Assembly: GCF_003086695.1 (NCBI RefSeq)
Contig: NZ_CP025999.1
Location: forward strand, 546,820 to 610,819
Length of the DNA stretch: 64,000 nt
Origin: Stenotrophomonas sp. SAU14A_NAIMI4_8
Lineage (GTDB): Bacteria; Pseudomonadota; Gammaproteobacteria; Xanthomonadales; Xanthomonadaceae
Direction: 5' to 3'
Shown here in pieces: positions 1 through 9,228 of the stretch. The notes under the pieces were generated by a model. It did no database searches. It worked only from the letters and a program-made list of their open reading frames with translations, and had not been told where the DNA came from. Both the position numbers and the translations under genes were made by a program. Each line of letters opens with the position of its first letter. Position 1 is the stretch's first letter.

Positions 1-4
1 AAGC

Positions 5-65
5 GCAGTCGAGCAAGCTCGACTCTACGGGGAAGCGAAGAGCAGTCGAGCAAGCTCGACTCTAC
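5..65. repeat. Two SMAG/GTAG palindromes (AGTCGAGC type)
   Basis: Two copies of the same palindrome, at 5-28 and 42-65, read here as their reverse complement and both ending in GACTCTAC. The core is GTCGAGCAAGCTCGAC. The same type recurs at 36319-36415 and 55278-55406. They lie directly after the stop codon of the LysR gene, as expected for REP-like elements between genes. Confidence 0.8.
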
Positions 66-74
66 AAAGAGCGG

Positions 75-974
75 TTACGGTACGGTTTCCAGGCGGGCGC
101 TGACGAAGTCGATGAAGGCGCGCAGCTTGGGCAGTACGTGGCGGCCGGACGGCCACAGCAGGTGGAAGATGCCGCAGGAATGCACGTGCTCGTCGAGCAC
201 GGTGACCAGGCGACCGTCGGCCAGCGCTTGGCGCACGGAGTGCACGGGCACGAAGGCCAGCCCACCATCGCGCAATGCCATGGCCACGCGCGCTTCAATG
301 GTGTTGGCCACCATGTTCACCGGCAGTTCCTGCGCGACTTCGCCGTCGGGCCACTGCACCGGCCAGGTTTCCAGCTTGCCGGTACTGGGGAAGCGATAGT
401 GCAGCAGGCGATGCTGCAGCATGTCCGTGGGCGTGCGCGGTACACCGTGGCGTTGCAGGTACGCCGGCGAGGCCACCACGCGGCGCGGGAATATGCCCAG
501 GCGCCGTGCGTTCATGCGTGAATCGCTGGGCTCGCCCACGCGCAGCACCGCATCGAAGCCCTCTTCGATCACATCCACCAGACGGTCACTGAAATCCAGT
601 TCCAGGCGGATATCCGGGTAGGCCGCCATGAAGTCGGCCAGCAGCGGCAGAGTCAGGTCGCCGACCAGCGGCAGGCTGATGCGCAGGGTGCCGCTGGGCG
701 AGGCGCTCTGCTGGGCCAGTTCGGTACGGGCGGCATCGCGTTCGTGCAGGATCCGCCGGCAGCGCGCCAGGAACAACTGGCCTTCGGCGGTGAGGGTGAT
801 GCTGCGCGTGCTGCGATGGAACAGGCGCACGCCCAGCGCGTGTTCCAGCCGGGCCACGCATTTGCCCGCCGCCGATGCGGAAATGCCCTGCAGGCGACCG
901 GTTTCCACGAAGCTGCGGGTTTCAGCGGCATGGATGAAGGTCTGCAGGTTGGCCAGATTGTCGAGCACGGACAT
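75..974 (-). CDS. LysR-family transcriptional regulator
   Basis: A 299-residue LysR-type regulator. The N-terminal winged helix-turn-helix is at about residues 8-65, with an SFVETGRLQGIS...AAGKCVARLE pattern followed by LGVRLFHRSTRSITLT. The substrate-binding fold fills residues 90-295 (SGTLRISLP, FDAVLRVG). The frame is open upstream, but homology to LysR proteins begins at MSVLDNL, so that ATG was chosen. The gene is divergent from a serine hydrolase/MFS operon 151 bp away, the classic arrangement for a LysR protein controlling its neighbour. The effector cannot be read from the sequence. Confidence 0.9.
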   Translation of the reverse strand: MSVLDNLANLQTFIHAAETRSFVETGRLQGISASAAGKCVARLEHALGVRLFHRSTRSITLTAEGQLFLARCRRILHERDAARTELAQQSASPSGTLRISLPLVGDLTLPLLADFMAAYPDIRLELDFSDRLVDVIEEGFDAVLRVGEPSDSRMNARRLGIFPRRVVASPAYLQRHGVPRTPTDMLQHRLLHYRFPSTGKLETWPVQWPDGEVAQELPVNMVANTIEARVAMALRDGGLAFVPVHSVRQALADGRLVTVLDEHVHSCGIFHLLWPSGRHVLPKLRAFIDFVSARLETVP

Positions 975-1125
975 GGCGGGCGTTCCGGGGGCATGGCGGT
1001 AGTGTGGGTCCGCCCATGGTGCCGATTGCGGACCGAGCAGTCCACGATGTAGGGAGCGCAGCGTGGGTTTTTCCCGCGGGTGGTGGGCTCTAACGTGGCG
1101 GCCCTCCCACCCAAGGATCGCCGTG

Positions 1126-2304
1126 ATGAATGCACTCCCCACGTTGGCGCCGGACCCGGTGCTTCCTTCCGTGCAGCGCGTGCTGCAGCAGGCCCACCCC
1201 GGCCAGATCGTGGGGGCGGTGGTGCTGGTGCGCCAGCACGGTGCGTGGCGCCACGCCAGCGCCAGCGGGTTGGCCGACCGGGAACAGGGCCTGCCCATGC
1301 AGCGCGACCAGCTGTTCCGCTTGGCGTCGGTCAGCAAGCTGCTGCTGACCGTGGTGGTGCTGCGCCTGGTGCAGCAAGGCGAGCTGGATCTGGATGCGCC
1401 AGTGCAGCGCTGGCTGCCGCAGTTCCGCCCGGCATTGGCGAGCGGTGAAACGCCGGACATCAGCCTGCGCCAGCTGCTGAGCCACAGCAGCGGACTGGGC
1501 TACCGCTTCCTGGAAGCCGACGCGCAGGGGCCTTATGCGCGGGCGGGGGTGAGCGATGGCATGGATGCCAGCCCGATCACCCTGGCCGAGAACGTGCGGC
1601 GTATTGGCCAGGTGCCGCTGCAGTTCGCCCCCGGTACGCAATGGCTGTATTCGCTGGGCGTGGACGTGGCCGGTGCCGTGGCCGAGGCCGCCACCGGGCA
1701 GCGCCTGCAGGCATTGTTCGAGCAGCATCTGGCGCGGCCATTGGGGCTGCGCGATACCGGTTTTTCCACCGCCGAAGGGCAACGCCTGGCCGTGCCCTAT
1801 GTGGATGATCTGCCGCAGCCGCACCGGCTGGGCGAAGGCGAGACAGTGCCGGTCTACGCCGACACCGTGGGCATTGCCTACAGCCCGGCGCGCGCCACCG
1901 ATGCCACGCGTTTTCCTTCGGCCGGCGCGGGCCTGGTGGGCAGCGCCGACGATCTGATGGCGGTGCTGGAGGCGCTGCGCGATGTCGATCATTCGCAGCT
2001 GCTGGCGCCGGCGTTGGCCGCGCAGATGGTCAGCCTGCAGGTCGGCCGTGCCGGGCCTCCCGATCCGGCAGGTTGGGGCTTCGGTCTGGGCGCGGCGGTG
2101 TTGTTTGACCCCGCTGCCGCCGTTACGCCGCAGGCCATGGGCACCTGGCGCTGGGGCGGTGCTTACGGCCACAGTTGGTTTGTCGATCCGCAGCGGGGCC
2201 TGAGCGCGGTGGCGCTGACCAACACGCTGTATGCCGGCATGCACGGGCCGTTCGTGGATGCGCTGCGCGATGCGATCTATGCCGACCTGGACGGTGCGCG
2301 ATGA
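1126..2304 (+). CDS. Serine hydrolase, beta-lactamase/class C esterase fold
   Basis: A 392-residue member of the beta-lactamase-related serine hydrolases (class C beta-lactamase, EstB, D-aminopeptidase relatives). The nucleophile motif SxxK is S68-V-S-K71 in RLASVSKLLL. The second motif is a tyrosine in WLYSLGVDVAG, and a GHSWFVDP segment sits where the third KTG/HTG motif is expected. No signal peptide is visible, so it is probably cytoplasmic and more likely an esterase or peptidase than a resistance beta-lactamase. The ATG at 1126 follows AAGGA by 9 bases. Its last codon overlaps the start of the MFS gene (ATGA), so the two are co-transcribed. Confidence 0.88.
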   Translation: MNALPTLAPDPVLPSVQRVLQQAHPGQIVGAVVLVRQHGAWRHASASGLADREQGLPMQRDQLFRLASVSKLLLTVVVLRLVQQGELDLDAPVQRWLPQFRPALASGETPDISLRQLLSHSSGLGYRFLEADAQGPYARAGVSDGMDASPITLAENVRRIGQVPLQFAPGTQWLYSLGVDVAGAVAEAATGQRLQALFEQHLARPLGLRDTGFSTAEGQRLAVPYVDDLPQPHRLGEGETVPVYADTVGIAYSPARATDATRFPSAGAGLVGSADDLMAVLEALRDVDHSQLLAPALAAQMVSLQVGRAGPPDPAGWGFGLGAAVLFDPAAAVTPQAMGTWRWGGAYGHSWFVDPQRGLSAVALTNTLYAGMHGPFVDALRDAIYADLDGAR

Positions 2305-3485
2305 GCGGCCATGCAGCGGCAGACGCCTTGCCCGCAGGCTCGGCAACGCGCCTGCCGTGGCCGGCGCTGCTGGCACTGGCCGGCGGCGGCTTCATCACCC
2401 TGTTGACCGAAACCCTGCCGGCCGGTGTGCTGCGCCCGATTGGAACCAGCCTGGGCGTGAGCGATGCGGCGGCCGGCCAGTTGGTGAGCGTGTACGCGCT
2501 GGGGTCGCTGCTGGCGGCCCTGCCGATGACCGCGCTGACCCAGCGGTTGCCGCGCCGCCCGCTGCTGATGGCGGCCATTGCCGGCTTCGTGCTGGTGAAC
2601 ACACTGACCGCGCTGGGCAGCAGCTATCCGCTGATTCTGGTGGCGCGCTTCCTGGCCGGTGTGTGCGCAGGCCTGCTGTGGTCGCTGGTGGCCGGCTATG
2701 CGGCACGCATGGTGGTGCCGTCGCTGCAGGGCCGGGCCATCGCCGTGGCCATGGTGGGCTCGCCGCTGGCGCTGTCGCTGGGCGTGCCGGCGGGCACGCT
2801 GCTGGGGCAGCAGATCGGCTGGCGCTGGGTGTTCGCGCTGATGAGCGTGCTGGCCGTGGCCCTGCTGGGCTATGCGCGCTGGGCGCTGCCGGACCTGCCG
2901 GCCGCAGGCAGCGGCAAACGCACGCCGTTGGCTTCGGTATGGCGCCTGCCCGGCGTGCGCAGCACCCTGCTGGTGATGGCGCTGTACGTGCTGGCGCACA
3001 ACGTGCTGTACACCTACATCGAGCCGCTGGCCCTGCTGGCCCACGCCGGCGCCTGGCTGGACCGCCTGTTGCTGGTGTTCGGCGTATCGGCCATTGCCGG
3101 CATTGCGGTGGCGGCATGGGGCGTGGACCAGCATCTGCGCGCCCTGGTCTGGGCGGCGGTGCTGGGCTTTGCCGCGGCCGCGCTGGCCCTTCTGCTGTGG
3201 CCGGGCAGGCCGCAGGTGCTGCTGCTGGCAACGGCGCTGTGGGGGCTGGCGTTCGGCGCGGTACCGGCGTTGTTCCAGACCGCGCTGGCGCGCCGCGCCG
3301 GTGCCGCCGCCGATCTTGCCCAGTCGATGCTGGTGACCGGCTGGAACCTGGCCATTGCCGCCGGTGGCGTGGCCGGTGGACTGCTGCTGCAGACCGGCGG
3401 TGCGCAGCAGCTGGCGTGGCTGCCGCTGGGCCTGCTGCTGGTGTGCGGGGCCTGGCTGCTGGCCCGGCCGCGGGCCTGGGGCTGA
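2301..3485 (+). CDS. MFS transporter, drug/sugar efflux type
   Basis: A 394-residue major facilitator protein with about 12 hydrophobic segments. Segments 1 and 2 begin at LLALAGGGFITLLTETLPAG and are followed by a loop ending in TQRLPRRPLL, the usual motif A position. The GVLRPIGTSLGVSDAAAGQ stretch resembles the AraJ/YdhP/sugar-efflux branch of DHA1 transporters. It overlaps the serine hydrolase by 4 bases. A hydrolase and an exporter next to a divergent LysR gene suggest detoxification of a small substrate, which is inference; the substrate is unknown. Confidence 0.88.
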   Translation: MSGHAAADALPAGSATRLPWPALLALAGGGFITLLTETLPAGVLRPIGTSLGVSDAAAGQLVSVYALGSLLAALPMTALTQRLPRRPLLMAAIAGFVLVNTLTALGSSYPLILVARFLAGVCAGLLWSLVAGYAARMVVPSLQGRAIAVAMVGSPLALSLGVPAGTLLGQQIGWRWVFALMSVLAVALLGYARWALPDLPAAGSGKRTPLASVWRLPGVRSTLLVMALYVLAHNVLYTYIEPLALLAHAGAWLDRLLLVFGVSAIAGIAVAAWGVDQHLRALVWAAVLGFAAAALALLLWPGRPQVLLLATALWGLAFGAVPALFQTALARRAGAAADLAQSMLVTGWNLAIAAGGVAGGLLLQTGGAQQLAWLPLGLLLVCGAWLLARPRAWG

Positions 3486-3488
3486 CGG

Positions 3489-5108
3489 TCAGGTATCGGA
3501 GAATTCGCGCTCGATCGGCACGCTGCGCGGATTCTGCATGTGCTCGCGCGCGGCACCGTACTGCTGCTGGCGCCGGTGGTGGAAGGCCACGAATTCATCG
3601 CGTGGCAACGGCCGCGAGAACAGCCAACCCTGGCCGAACTGCACATGCTGGCTGTGCAGGTAGGCCAGCTGTGCCTCGGTTTCCACGCCTTCGGCGACCA
3701 CCCACAGGCCCAGTTCGCGGGCCATTTCGATGATGTGCGGGGTGACCGGCGTGGTGGCGCTTTCGGTGCCGATCGCATCGATGAAGGACTTGTCGATCTT
3801 CAGCGCATCCAGGGGCAACTGTTCCAGGTACTGCAGGCTGGAATAGCCGACGCCGAAATCATCGATGGCGATGCTGTGGCCGGCCCGGCGTGCGGCGGCC
3901 ATCATGGTGCGGGCACGGTCGATATCCAGGAAGCCGCGTTCGGTGGCTTCCAGCCAGATCTGCTGCGGCAGGATGCCGCTGCCGGCCATGCGTGCAGACA
4001 CTACCTTCAGTGCACGGCCACTGCTGATGTCATCCGGTGCAAGGTTGATGGCGATGTGTGCGCTGCGGTCGGACACCAGCAGCTCGCGCATGTCCTTCAC
4101 TACGTTTTCGATCACCACATCGGTCAGTGCCTGGATCAGGCCGTGTTCCTCGGCCAGCGGGATGAAGATATCCGGGCGCACCTGGGTGCCGTCGGGATGC
4201 TGCCAGCGCACCAGTGCTTCGGCACCCACGCAGATGCCGGTATCCAGCTCGATGATGGGCTGGTAGTGCAGGTACAGTTCGCGGCGGCGGATGGCGGTGG
4301 CCAGTTCACCGCGCATGGACAGGCGGCGCTGCGACAGCCATACCACCAGGCCCACGCCCAGGGCGGCCAGCAGCAGGCCCACCGGCACGAACAGCCAGGC
4401 CTGCTGGCGGAAGGTGGCCGCCAGGGCGGTGCGCGGCGCGGTGGCGATGGCCAGCCATTGTTCACTGCGCGCGCTGGCATACAGCGTTTCGTCGTCCAGG
4501 CCTTCGCCCGGGTCGCGCAGCAGCTTCAGCAGCAGGGTCTGGTCAATGCCGCTCTGGCGGGTCAGCAGGCGCCCATCCGGACTGGCCAGGGCCAGGCGCA
4601 CATCGGGGTCGGCGATGATGCCGACGAAGTGGCGTGGGTCCACCAGTACATCGTAGGAACCGTACAGCACGGCCAGCACCTTGCGCCCGCCGGTGGCGGC
4701 CGGGCGGATATCCACGGCGATGCCGGCGCCATCACTGGTGACATGGTCGGCAGCGGGCTGTGCCACGTTGCCTTCGAAGGCGCCCCACGAGGTGCAGCGC
4801 AGCCGGCCGCCTTCGAAGTAGCCCATCTGGTCGATGGATGGCGTGGTCATCACCAGGGTCTGCATGCGCCGGACGTGCTCGCTGCTGCACGGGGCCATCG
4901 CACTGGCTTCGGCGGATTTGAGTGCAGCCAGTGCTTCCTGGTAGGACAGGTCGGCCCGCCGCAGGGTGCGTTCGGCAATGCCATGCAGCCGCTTCTGCTC
5001 CACGTCCACGGCGCTGTGCCAGGTGGCATAGACCATGGCGGCAATGGGCACGATGGCGGCCAGCAGGGCCGCGAAGACGCCGAGGATGATGACCCGCAGG
5101 CGGTTCAT
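3489..5108 (-). CDS. CSS-motif EAL c-di-GMP phosphodiesterase
   Basis: A 539-residue membrane-anchored phosphodiesterase predicted to hydrolyse cyclic di-GMP to pGpG. Order: N-terminal membrane helix (residues 5-28), a periplasmic sensor of the CSS-motif type (APCSSEH near residue 93), a second helix (about 235-258), then an EAL domain. Catalytic features are intact: EALVRW, DDFGVGYSS, LKIDKSFID and AEGVETEAQ. The CSS motif is known in E. coli PdeB/PdeC-type proteins, where periplasmic cysteines sense redox state. The gene ends 3 bp from the convergent MFS gene. Confidence 0.92.
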   Translation of the reverse strand: MNRLRVIILGVFAALLAAIVPIAAMVYATWHSAVDVEQKRLHGIAERTLRRADLSYQEALAALKSAEASAMAPCSSEHVRRMQTLVMTTPSIDQMGYFEGGRLRCTSWGAFEGNVAQPAADHVTSDGAGIAVDIRPAATGGRKVLAVLYGSYDVLVDPRHFVGIIADPDVRLALASPDGRLLTRQSGIDQTLLLKLLRDPGEGLDDETLYASARSEQWLAIATAPRTALAATFRQQAWLFVPVGLLLAALGVGLVVWLSQRRLSMRGELATAIRRRELYLHYQPIIELDTGICVGAEALVRWQHPDGTQVRPDIFIPLAEEHGLIQALTDVVIENVVKDMRELLVSDRSAHIAINLAPDDISSGRALKVVSARMAGSGILPQQIWLEATERGFLDIDRARTMMAAARRAGHSIAIDDFGVGYSSLQYLEQLPLDALKIDKSFIDAIGTESATTPVTPHIIEMARELGLWVVAEGVETEAQLAYLHSQHVQFGQGWLFSRPLPRDEFVAFHHRRQQQYGAAREHMQNPRSVPIEREFSDT

Positions 5109-5339
5109 GGCCGGTACTCCGGGCGGGCGGGCAGGGCTGCGGGCATGGCGACCGATCCTTGGGCGGATGCCCTATCTGAGCATGTTGGCCGCCTGTGCGG
5201 AATGGGGCAGGACCGATAATCCGTCACATTGTGGCAATTGCGACAACCGATGACGGCAGCGATCCGGCTGAGACTGGCGCTCCGGGCCGCACAGGTCTAC
5301 CTTCGGGGGCTTCACCCGCCCCTTCCAGCGCCCCCTTCC

Positions 5340-6713
5340 ATGACCGAACCCGCCGCACCCCCGGAGCACCTGCGCCGCAGCCTGTCCAACCGCCACCTGC
5401 AACTGATCGCCATCGGCGGTGCCATCGGCACCGGCCTGTTCATGGGGTCGGGCAAGACCATCAGCCTGGCGGGCCCGTCCATCATCTTCGTCTACCTGAT
5501 CATCGGCGCGATGCTGTTCTTCGTGATGCGGGCGATGGGCGAGCTGCTGCTGTCCAATCTGAACTACAAGTCCTTCATCGATTTTTCCACCGATCTGCTG
5601 GGCCCATGGGCCGGCTTCTTCTGCGGCTGGACGTACTGGTTCTGCTGGATCGTGACCGCCATTGCCGATGTGATCGCGATCGCCGCCTATGCGCAGTTCT
5701 GGTTCCCGGAACTGGCCGCCTGGATACCAGCGCTGCTGTGCGTGCTGCTGTTGCTGGGGCTGAACCTGGTGACGGTGAAGCTGTTCGGCGAAATGGAATT
5801 CTGGTTCGCGCTGATCAAGATCGTGGCCATCTGCGCGCTGATCATCACTGGCGCCGGACTGGTGGCCTGGGGCTTCACCTCGCCCAGCGGCCACACCGCC
5901 TCGCTGTCGAACCTGTGGAATGACGGCGGCATGTTCCCGATGGGGCTGGTCGGCTTCTTCGCCGGCTTCCAGATCGCGGTGTTCGCCTTCGTTGGCATCG
6001 AACTGGTGGGCACCACCGCCGCGGAAACCGCCAACCCGGAGCGCAACCTGCCCAAGGCGATCAATTCCATCCCGGTGCGCATCATCATCTTCTATGTGCT
6101 GGCGCTGATCGCGATCATGGCGGTGACGCCGTGGCGCCAGGTGGTGCCGGACAAGAGCCCGTTCGTGCAGCTGTTCGTGCTGGCCGGCATTCCCGCCGCC
6201 GCCAGCCTGATCAACTTCGTGGTGCTGACCTCGGCCACCTCGTCGGCCAACAGCGGCATTTTCTCTACCAGCCGCATGCTGTACGGCCTGGCTGAAGAAG
6301 GGCACGCGCCGCGCGGGCTTTCCAAGCTGTCGCGCGCGGCGGTGCCGGCCCGTGGGTTGCTGTTCTCGTGCCTGTGCCTGCTGGGCGGCACGCTGCTGAT
6401 CTACCTGATTCCCAACCTGGTGACCGCCTTTACCCTGGTGACCACGCTGGCCACCGTGCTGTTCATCTTCGTCTGGTCGCTGATCCTGGTGGCCTACATG
6501 GTCTACCGCCGCCGCTACCCGGAACGGCATGCGGCATCGATCTTCAAGATGCCCGGCGGCGTGGCCATGTGCTGGGCCTGTCTGCTGTTCTTCGCGGCCG
6601 TGCTGGTGCTGTTGAGCCTGCAGGCCGACACCCGCCAGGCGCTGCTGGCCAGCCCGGCGTGGTTCGTGCTGCTGGGCGCAGGGTATTGGCTGCGCCGCAG
6701 AGCGGTGACGTGA
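5340..6713 (+). CDS. cycA: D-serine/D-alanine/glycine permease CycA
   Basis: A 457-residue amino acid/proton symporter of the APC superfamily with about 12 membrane segments. It is close to E. coli CycA along its length: LIAIGGAIGTGLFMGSGKTI near the start, then AMGELLLSN, GIELVGTTAAET and TSATSSANSG. It should import D-alanine, D-serine and glycine across the inner membrane. The ATG at 5340 was chosen because CycA homology starts a few residues later; an in-frame upstream start at 5229 would add 37 unrelated residues. The dadA-alr catabolic pair lies 37 kb away in this window, so uptake and use are encoded separately. Confidence 0.93.
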   Translation: MTEPAAPPEHLRRSLSNRHLQLIAIGGAIGTGLFMGSGKTISLAGPSIIFVYLIIGAMLFFVMRAMGELLLSNLNYKSFIDFSTDLLGPWAGFFCGWTYWFCWIVTAIADVIAIAAYAQFWFPELAAWIPALLCVLLLLGLNLVTVKLFGEMEFWFALIKIVAICALIITGAGLVAWGFTSPSGHTASLSNLWNDGGMFPMGLVGFFAGFQIAVFAFVGIELVGTTAAETANPERNLPKAINSIPVRIIIFYVLALIAIMAVTPWRQVVPDKSPFVQLFVLAGIPAAASLINFVVLTSATSSANSGIFSTSRMLYGLAEEGHAPRGLSKLSRAAVPARGLLFSCLCLLGGTLLIYLIPNLVTAFTLVTTLATVLFIFVWSLILVAYMVYRRRYPERHAASIFKMPGGVAMCWACLLFFAAVLVLLSLQADTRQALLASPAWFVLLGAGYWLRRRAVT

Positions 6714-6718
6714 TTTGC

Positions 6719-6757
6719 GGGGTCGGATCCCGTTGCGTGGCAACGGGCTCTGACCCC
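6719..6757. repeat. GGGGTC...GACCCC hairpin repeat
   Basis: A 39-base imperfect palindrome with arms GGGGTCGGATCCCGTTGC and GCAACGGGCTCTGACCCC around a short loop. It sits just after cycA. The same family occurs at 19908, 38311, 41525-41693 and 54108. The inner stem varies (GTTGC, CTTTCC, GCGC) while the outer GGGGTC/GACCCC is kept. Confidence 0.8.
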
Positions 6758-6800
6758 ATTCACCCGGATTTAGCGGGCGCGGCCGGATCATCCGGCCGCC

Positions 6801-7577
6801 ATGTTGCCCTGCCGTGCCGCCGTTGCGCTGTCGCTCCTGCTGGGCCTGTGGCCTGGCCACGCTGGCGCGCGCACGGTGTACCGCTGCGTGCAGGGCAACA
6901 CGGTCAGCCTGGCCACCGCGCCCGAGCCGGGCTCGCGCTGTACGGCAAAACAGATTGACGACAACGCGGTGCAGGCGCCCAACCTGTGGGGCAACATGGG
7001 GGTGTTCAGCGGCGTGCTGTACGAGCGCGAGCAGGACGGCACCCTGGTCTATTCCACCCGCAACCTGCCCGGATCGCGGGTGTACCTGAAATTCACCGTG
7101 GCCACGCCGCCGGGCGAGCCGGCCCATGAAGGCCTGGGCAAGGTTGGCGCGCCGCAGCTGGCCCCACATGCAACACAGTTCAAGGCAGCAGCCAAGGCCA
7201 CCGGCGTGGACGACGCTTGGCTGCGTGCGATCGCCCATGCCGAAAGCAACTTCGATGCGCTTGCCGTCTCGCGCAAGGGCGCGCAGGGCGTGATGCAGCT
7301 GATGCCTGAAACCGCGGTGGAGTACGGCGTGCGCGATCCCTTTTCGGCGCAGCAATCGATCGACGGCGGCGCGCGCTACATGCGCAGCCTGCTGCGCCGC
7401 TACAACGGCGACCGCCCATTGGCGGCGGCAGCCTACAACGCCGGCATCGGTGCGGTGGCCCGCTACAACGGCGTGCCGCCGTATGCCGAAACCCTGGCCT
7501 ACGTGGAGAAGGTGATGGCGCTGTACGCGCGCTACCGCCAGGCGATGGGCATCCGTAGCGAAGTGCCGGCGAAGTAG
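6801..7577 (+). CDS. Lytic transglycosylase, SLT domain
   Basis: A 258-residue exported muramidase-like protein. A signal peptide covers residues 1-23 (cleavage near GHAGA|RT). A variable domain with a YRCVQGNTVSL start, similar to DUF4124-type modules, fills residues 25-110. The SLT domain is at about 125-250: catalytic Glu148 in AHAESNFD, then GAQGVMQLMPET, SIDGGARYM and AAAYNAGIGAV. It should cleave the MurNAc-GlcNAc bond of peptidoglycan in the periplasm. No clear ribosome binding site precedes the ATG. Confidence 0.9.
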   Translation: MLPCRAAVALSLLLGLWPGHAGARTVYRCVQGNTVSLATAPEPGSRCTAKQIDDNAVQAPNLWGNMGVFSGVLYEREQDGTLVYSTRNLPGSRVYLKFTVATPPGEPAHEGLGKVGAPQLAPHATQFKAAAKATGVDDAWLRAIAHAESNFDALAVSRKGAQGVMQLMPETAVEYGVRDPFSAQQSIDGGARYMRSLLRRYNGDRPLAAAAYNAGIGAVARYNGVPPYAETLAYVEKVMALYARYRQAMGIRSEVPAK

Positions 7578-7583
7578 AGTGGT

Positions 7584-9077
7584 TCAGCGCGAAGACGCGT
7601 TTCCATACAGCGCGTAGCGCTCCACCCGGCCTACCTTGGCAATGGCCGCGCGCACATCGGCACGCTGCTTCAGCTGCCGCCAGCGTGCATCGATCTGCAC
7701 TTCGGTGGGCAGCGACGGGTAGACGCGCATGTCCTGCAGGTCCAGCAGGGCTTCGTTGCGGTCATCGGGTGATTGCAGCTGGCCGATCAGCGCAGCGGCT
7801 GCACCGTCCAGGTCGCCTTCTTCCAGCAGCATTTCCCGGTGGAAGGTGCGTGCCGTGTCGCGGTTGCGTACCAGGGTGGCCCGCGCGCTGGCTTCGGCGG
7901 CGGCGTCGCCACGCTTGCGTGCGGCAAGGAAGCCCACCAGCGCCTGCGCCGATTCGCCATAGGGACTCAGGTCCTCCAGCCGCGCCAGCACCGACACGGC
8001 CTCGTCCAGCTGGTCGGTGGCAGCCAGCATGAAGGCCAGGTTGATGATGTGGTCGACATGGTCCGGCCCGCGTGAACCCACCTTCTCGGCCAGCCGAGCC
8101 GTGGCCACGGAATCGTCCAAGCGATCCAGCCGACGCAGCGCGATCATCCGGTTGCTCAGCAGCCAGGCCAGCCATTGCGCCTCGGGGCCATTGGGCAGGT
8201 TGCCTTCGGCCACGAATCCGGCGATGCCGTCGCTGAACTGCACGACCTGCTCGTTCTCGCCCAGCATCAACTGGGTGGAACTGAAATCGACCAGCGCGGC
8301 GTCCAGGCTGCGATCGAGCAGGCTGGAAACACGCAGCTCGTCCAGGTACTGGCGCGCTGCGCGCTCCGGGTCATAACGAGGGTCATTGCGATCCACGTAG
8401 CGGTCGAAGCGTTTGTCGCTGCGCAGGGTGATCAGTTCCAGCGGTGTCCGCACGCGTTCAAGCGTGGCCGCTACATTCCGGCCCGAATCGGTGTCGATCT
8501 GCAGGCTGGCCAGCAGCACCCAGAAGGCGCCTGGCTCCAGTCCATCACTTTTCCAGCCGTTGTCGAACAGGGCCTTGAGCACCTCGCGCCGGCGCGCAGG
8601 CTGGTCGCGCAGCGTGTACTGCAGGAAGCTGACCACCTGGGTATCGAATTCGAGCGGCTCGCGCGCATGCGCCGTGGCCTGCAGCAGATGGGTGACGGCC
8701 AGCTCGTTCTGGTCTTCGCTCAGGTCGACCGACACCAGCGGCATCAAGGCCTCTACGTCGCCCGGGTCGATCGCCAGCGCCATCTGCAGGTAGCGGCGGG
8801 CCAGAGGGTTGTCATGCTGCAGGTACGCGGTCACGCCGCCAACCCGCGCGCCCTCGGCACGCGCTTCGGGTGAGAGCGTGGCCAACTGCGGATCGTCGAT
8901 CAGTTTTTCGAATTCGACCATCGCGCCGAGCGTATTGCCGCTGGTGGCGGTGGTCTGCGCGTTCTCCCAGCGCTGCTGGAACGTGGTGGCGGCGGTGCTG
9001 TCGGCAGCCCCCGCAGCAAAAGGCGCAGCCAGCAGGACGGCGGACAGCGCAAGCGGCAGCAGGCGGGCAGGGGACAT
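7584..9077 (-). CDS. Exported tetratricopeptide-like protein of unknown function
   Basis: A 497-residue secreted protein. The signal peptide is MSPARLLPLALSAVLLAAPFAA... with cleavage near AGA|AD. The rest is alpha-helical and TPR-like: ALAIDPGDVEALMPL, NLAFMLAATDQLDEAVSVLARL and YGESAQALVGFLA. No catalytic motif is visible, so a scaffolding role is likely. The frame is open upstream; the ATG at 9077 was chosen because it starts the signal peptide and follows AAGGA. It ends 6 bp from the convergent transglycosylase gene and is divergent from the NHL/LytM gene, which suggests an envelope theme but proves nothing. Confidence 0.75.
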   Translation of the reverse strand: MSPARLLPLALSAVLLAAPFAAGAADSTAATTFQQRWENAQTTATSGNTLGAMVEFEKLIDDPQLATLSPEARAEGARVGGVTAYLQHDNPLARRYLQMALAIDPGDVEALMPLVSVDLSEDQNELAVTHLLQATAHAREPLEFDTQVVSFLQYTLRDQPARRREVLKALFDNGWKSDGLEPGAFWVLLASLQIDTDSGRNVAATLERVRTPLELITLRSDKRFDRYVDRNDPRYDPERAARQYLDELRVSSLLDRSLDAALVDFSSTQLMLGENEQVVQFSDGIAGFVAEGNLPNGPEAQWLAWLLSNRMIALRRLDRLDDSVATARLAEKVGSRGPDHVDHIINLAFMLAATDQLDEAVSVLARLEDLSPYGESAQALVGFLAARKRGDAAAEASARATLVRNRDTARTFHREMLLEEGDLDGAAAALIGQLQSPDDRNEALLDLQDMRVYPSLPTEVQIDARWRQLKQRADVRAAIAKVGRVERYALYGNASSR

Positions 9078-9228
9078 GGCGGTTCCATCCTTGGCGTGAG
9101 CGCTGATTGAAACCCGCCGCGCGGCTGGCGGCAAGCAAGGGCCGGGTAGCCGGCGCTGCAGGTGGTGGCACAACGACAGTGCAGCGACTATCGTCGTGGG
9201 CTGAAATCGGCAGGGATGACGCGTAGCG

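Noticed and set aside
1063..1125. Earlier start for the serine hydrolase
   Set aside because: It adds 21 residues without homology and overlaps the likely promoter; ATG 1126 has a good ribosome site.
5172..7355. 727-codon minus-strand frame opposite cycA and the transglycosylase
   Set aside because: It is a GC-driven shadow with Gln/His/Arg-rich composition and overlaps two well-supported genes on the other strand.
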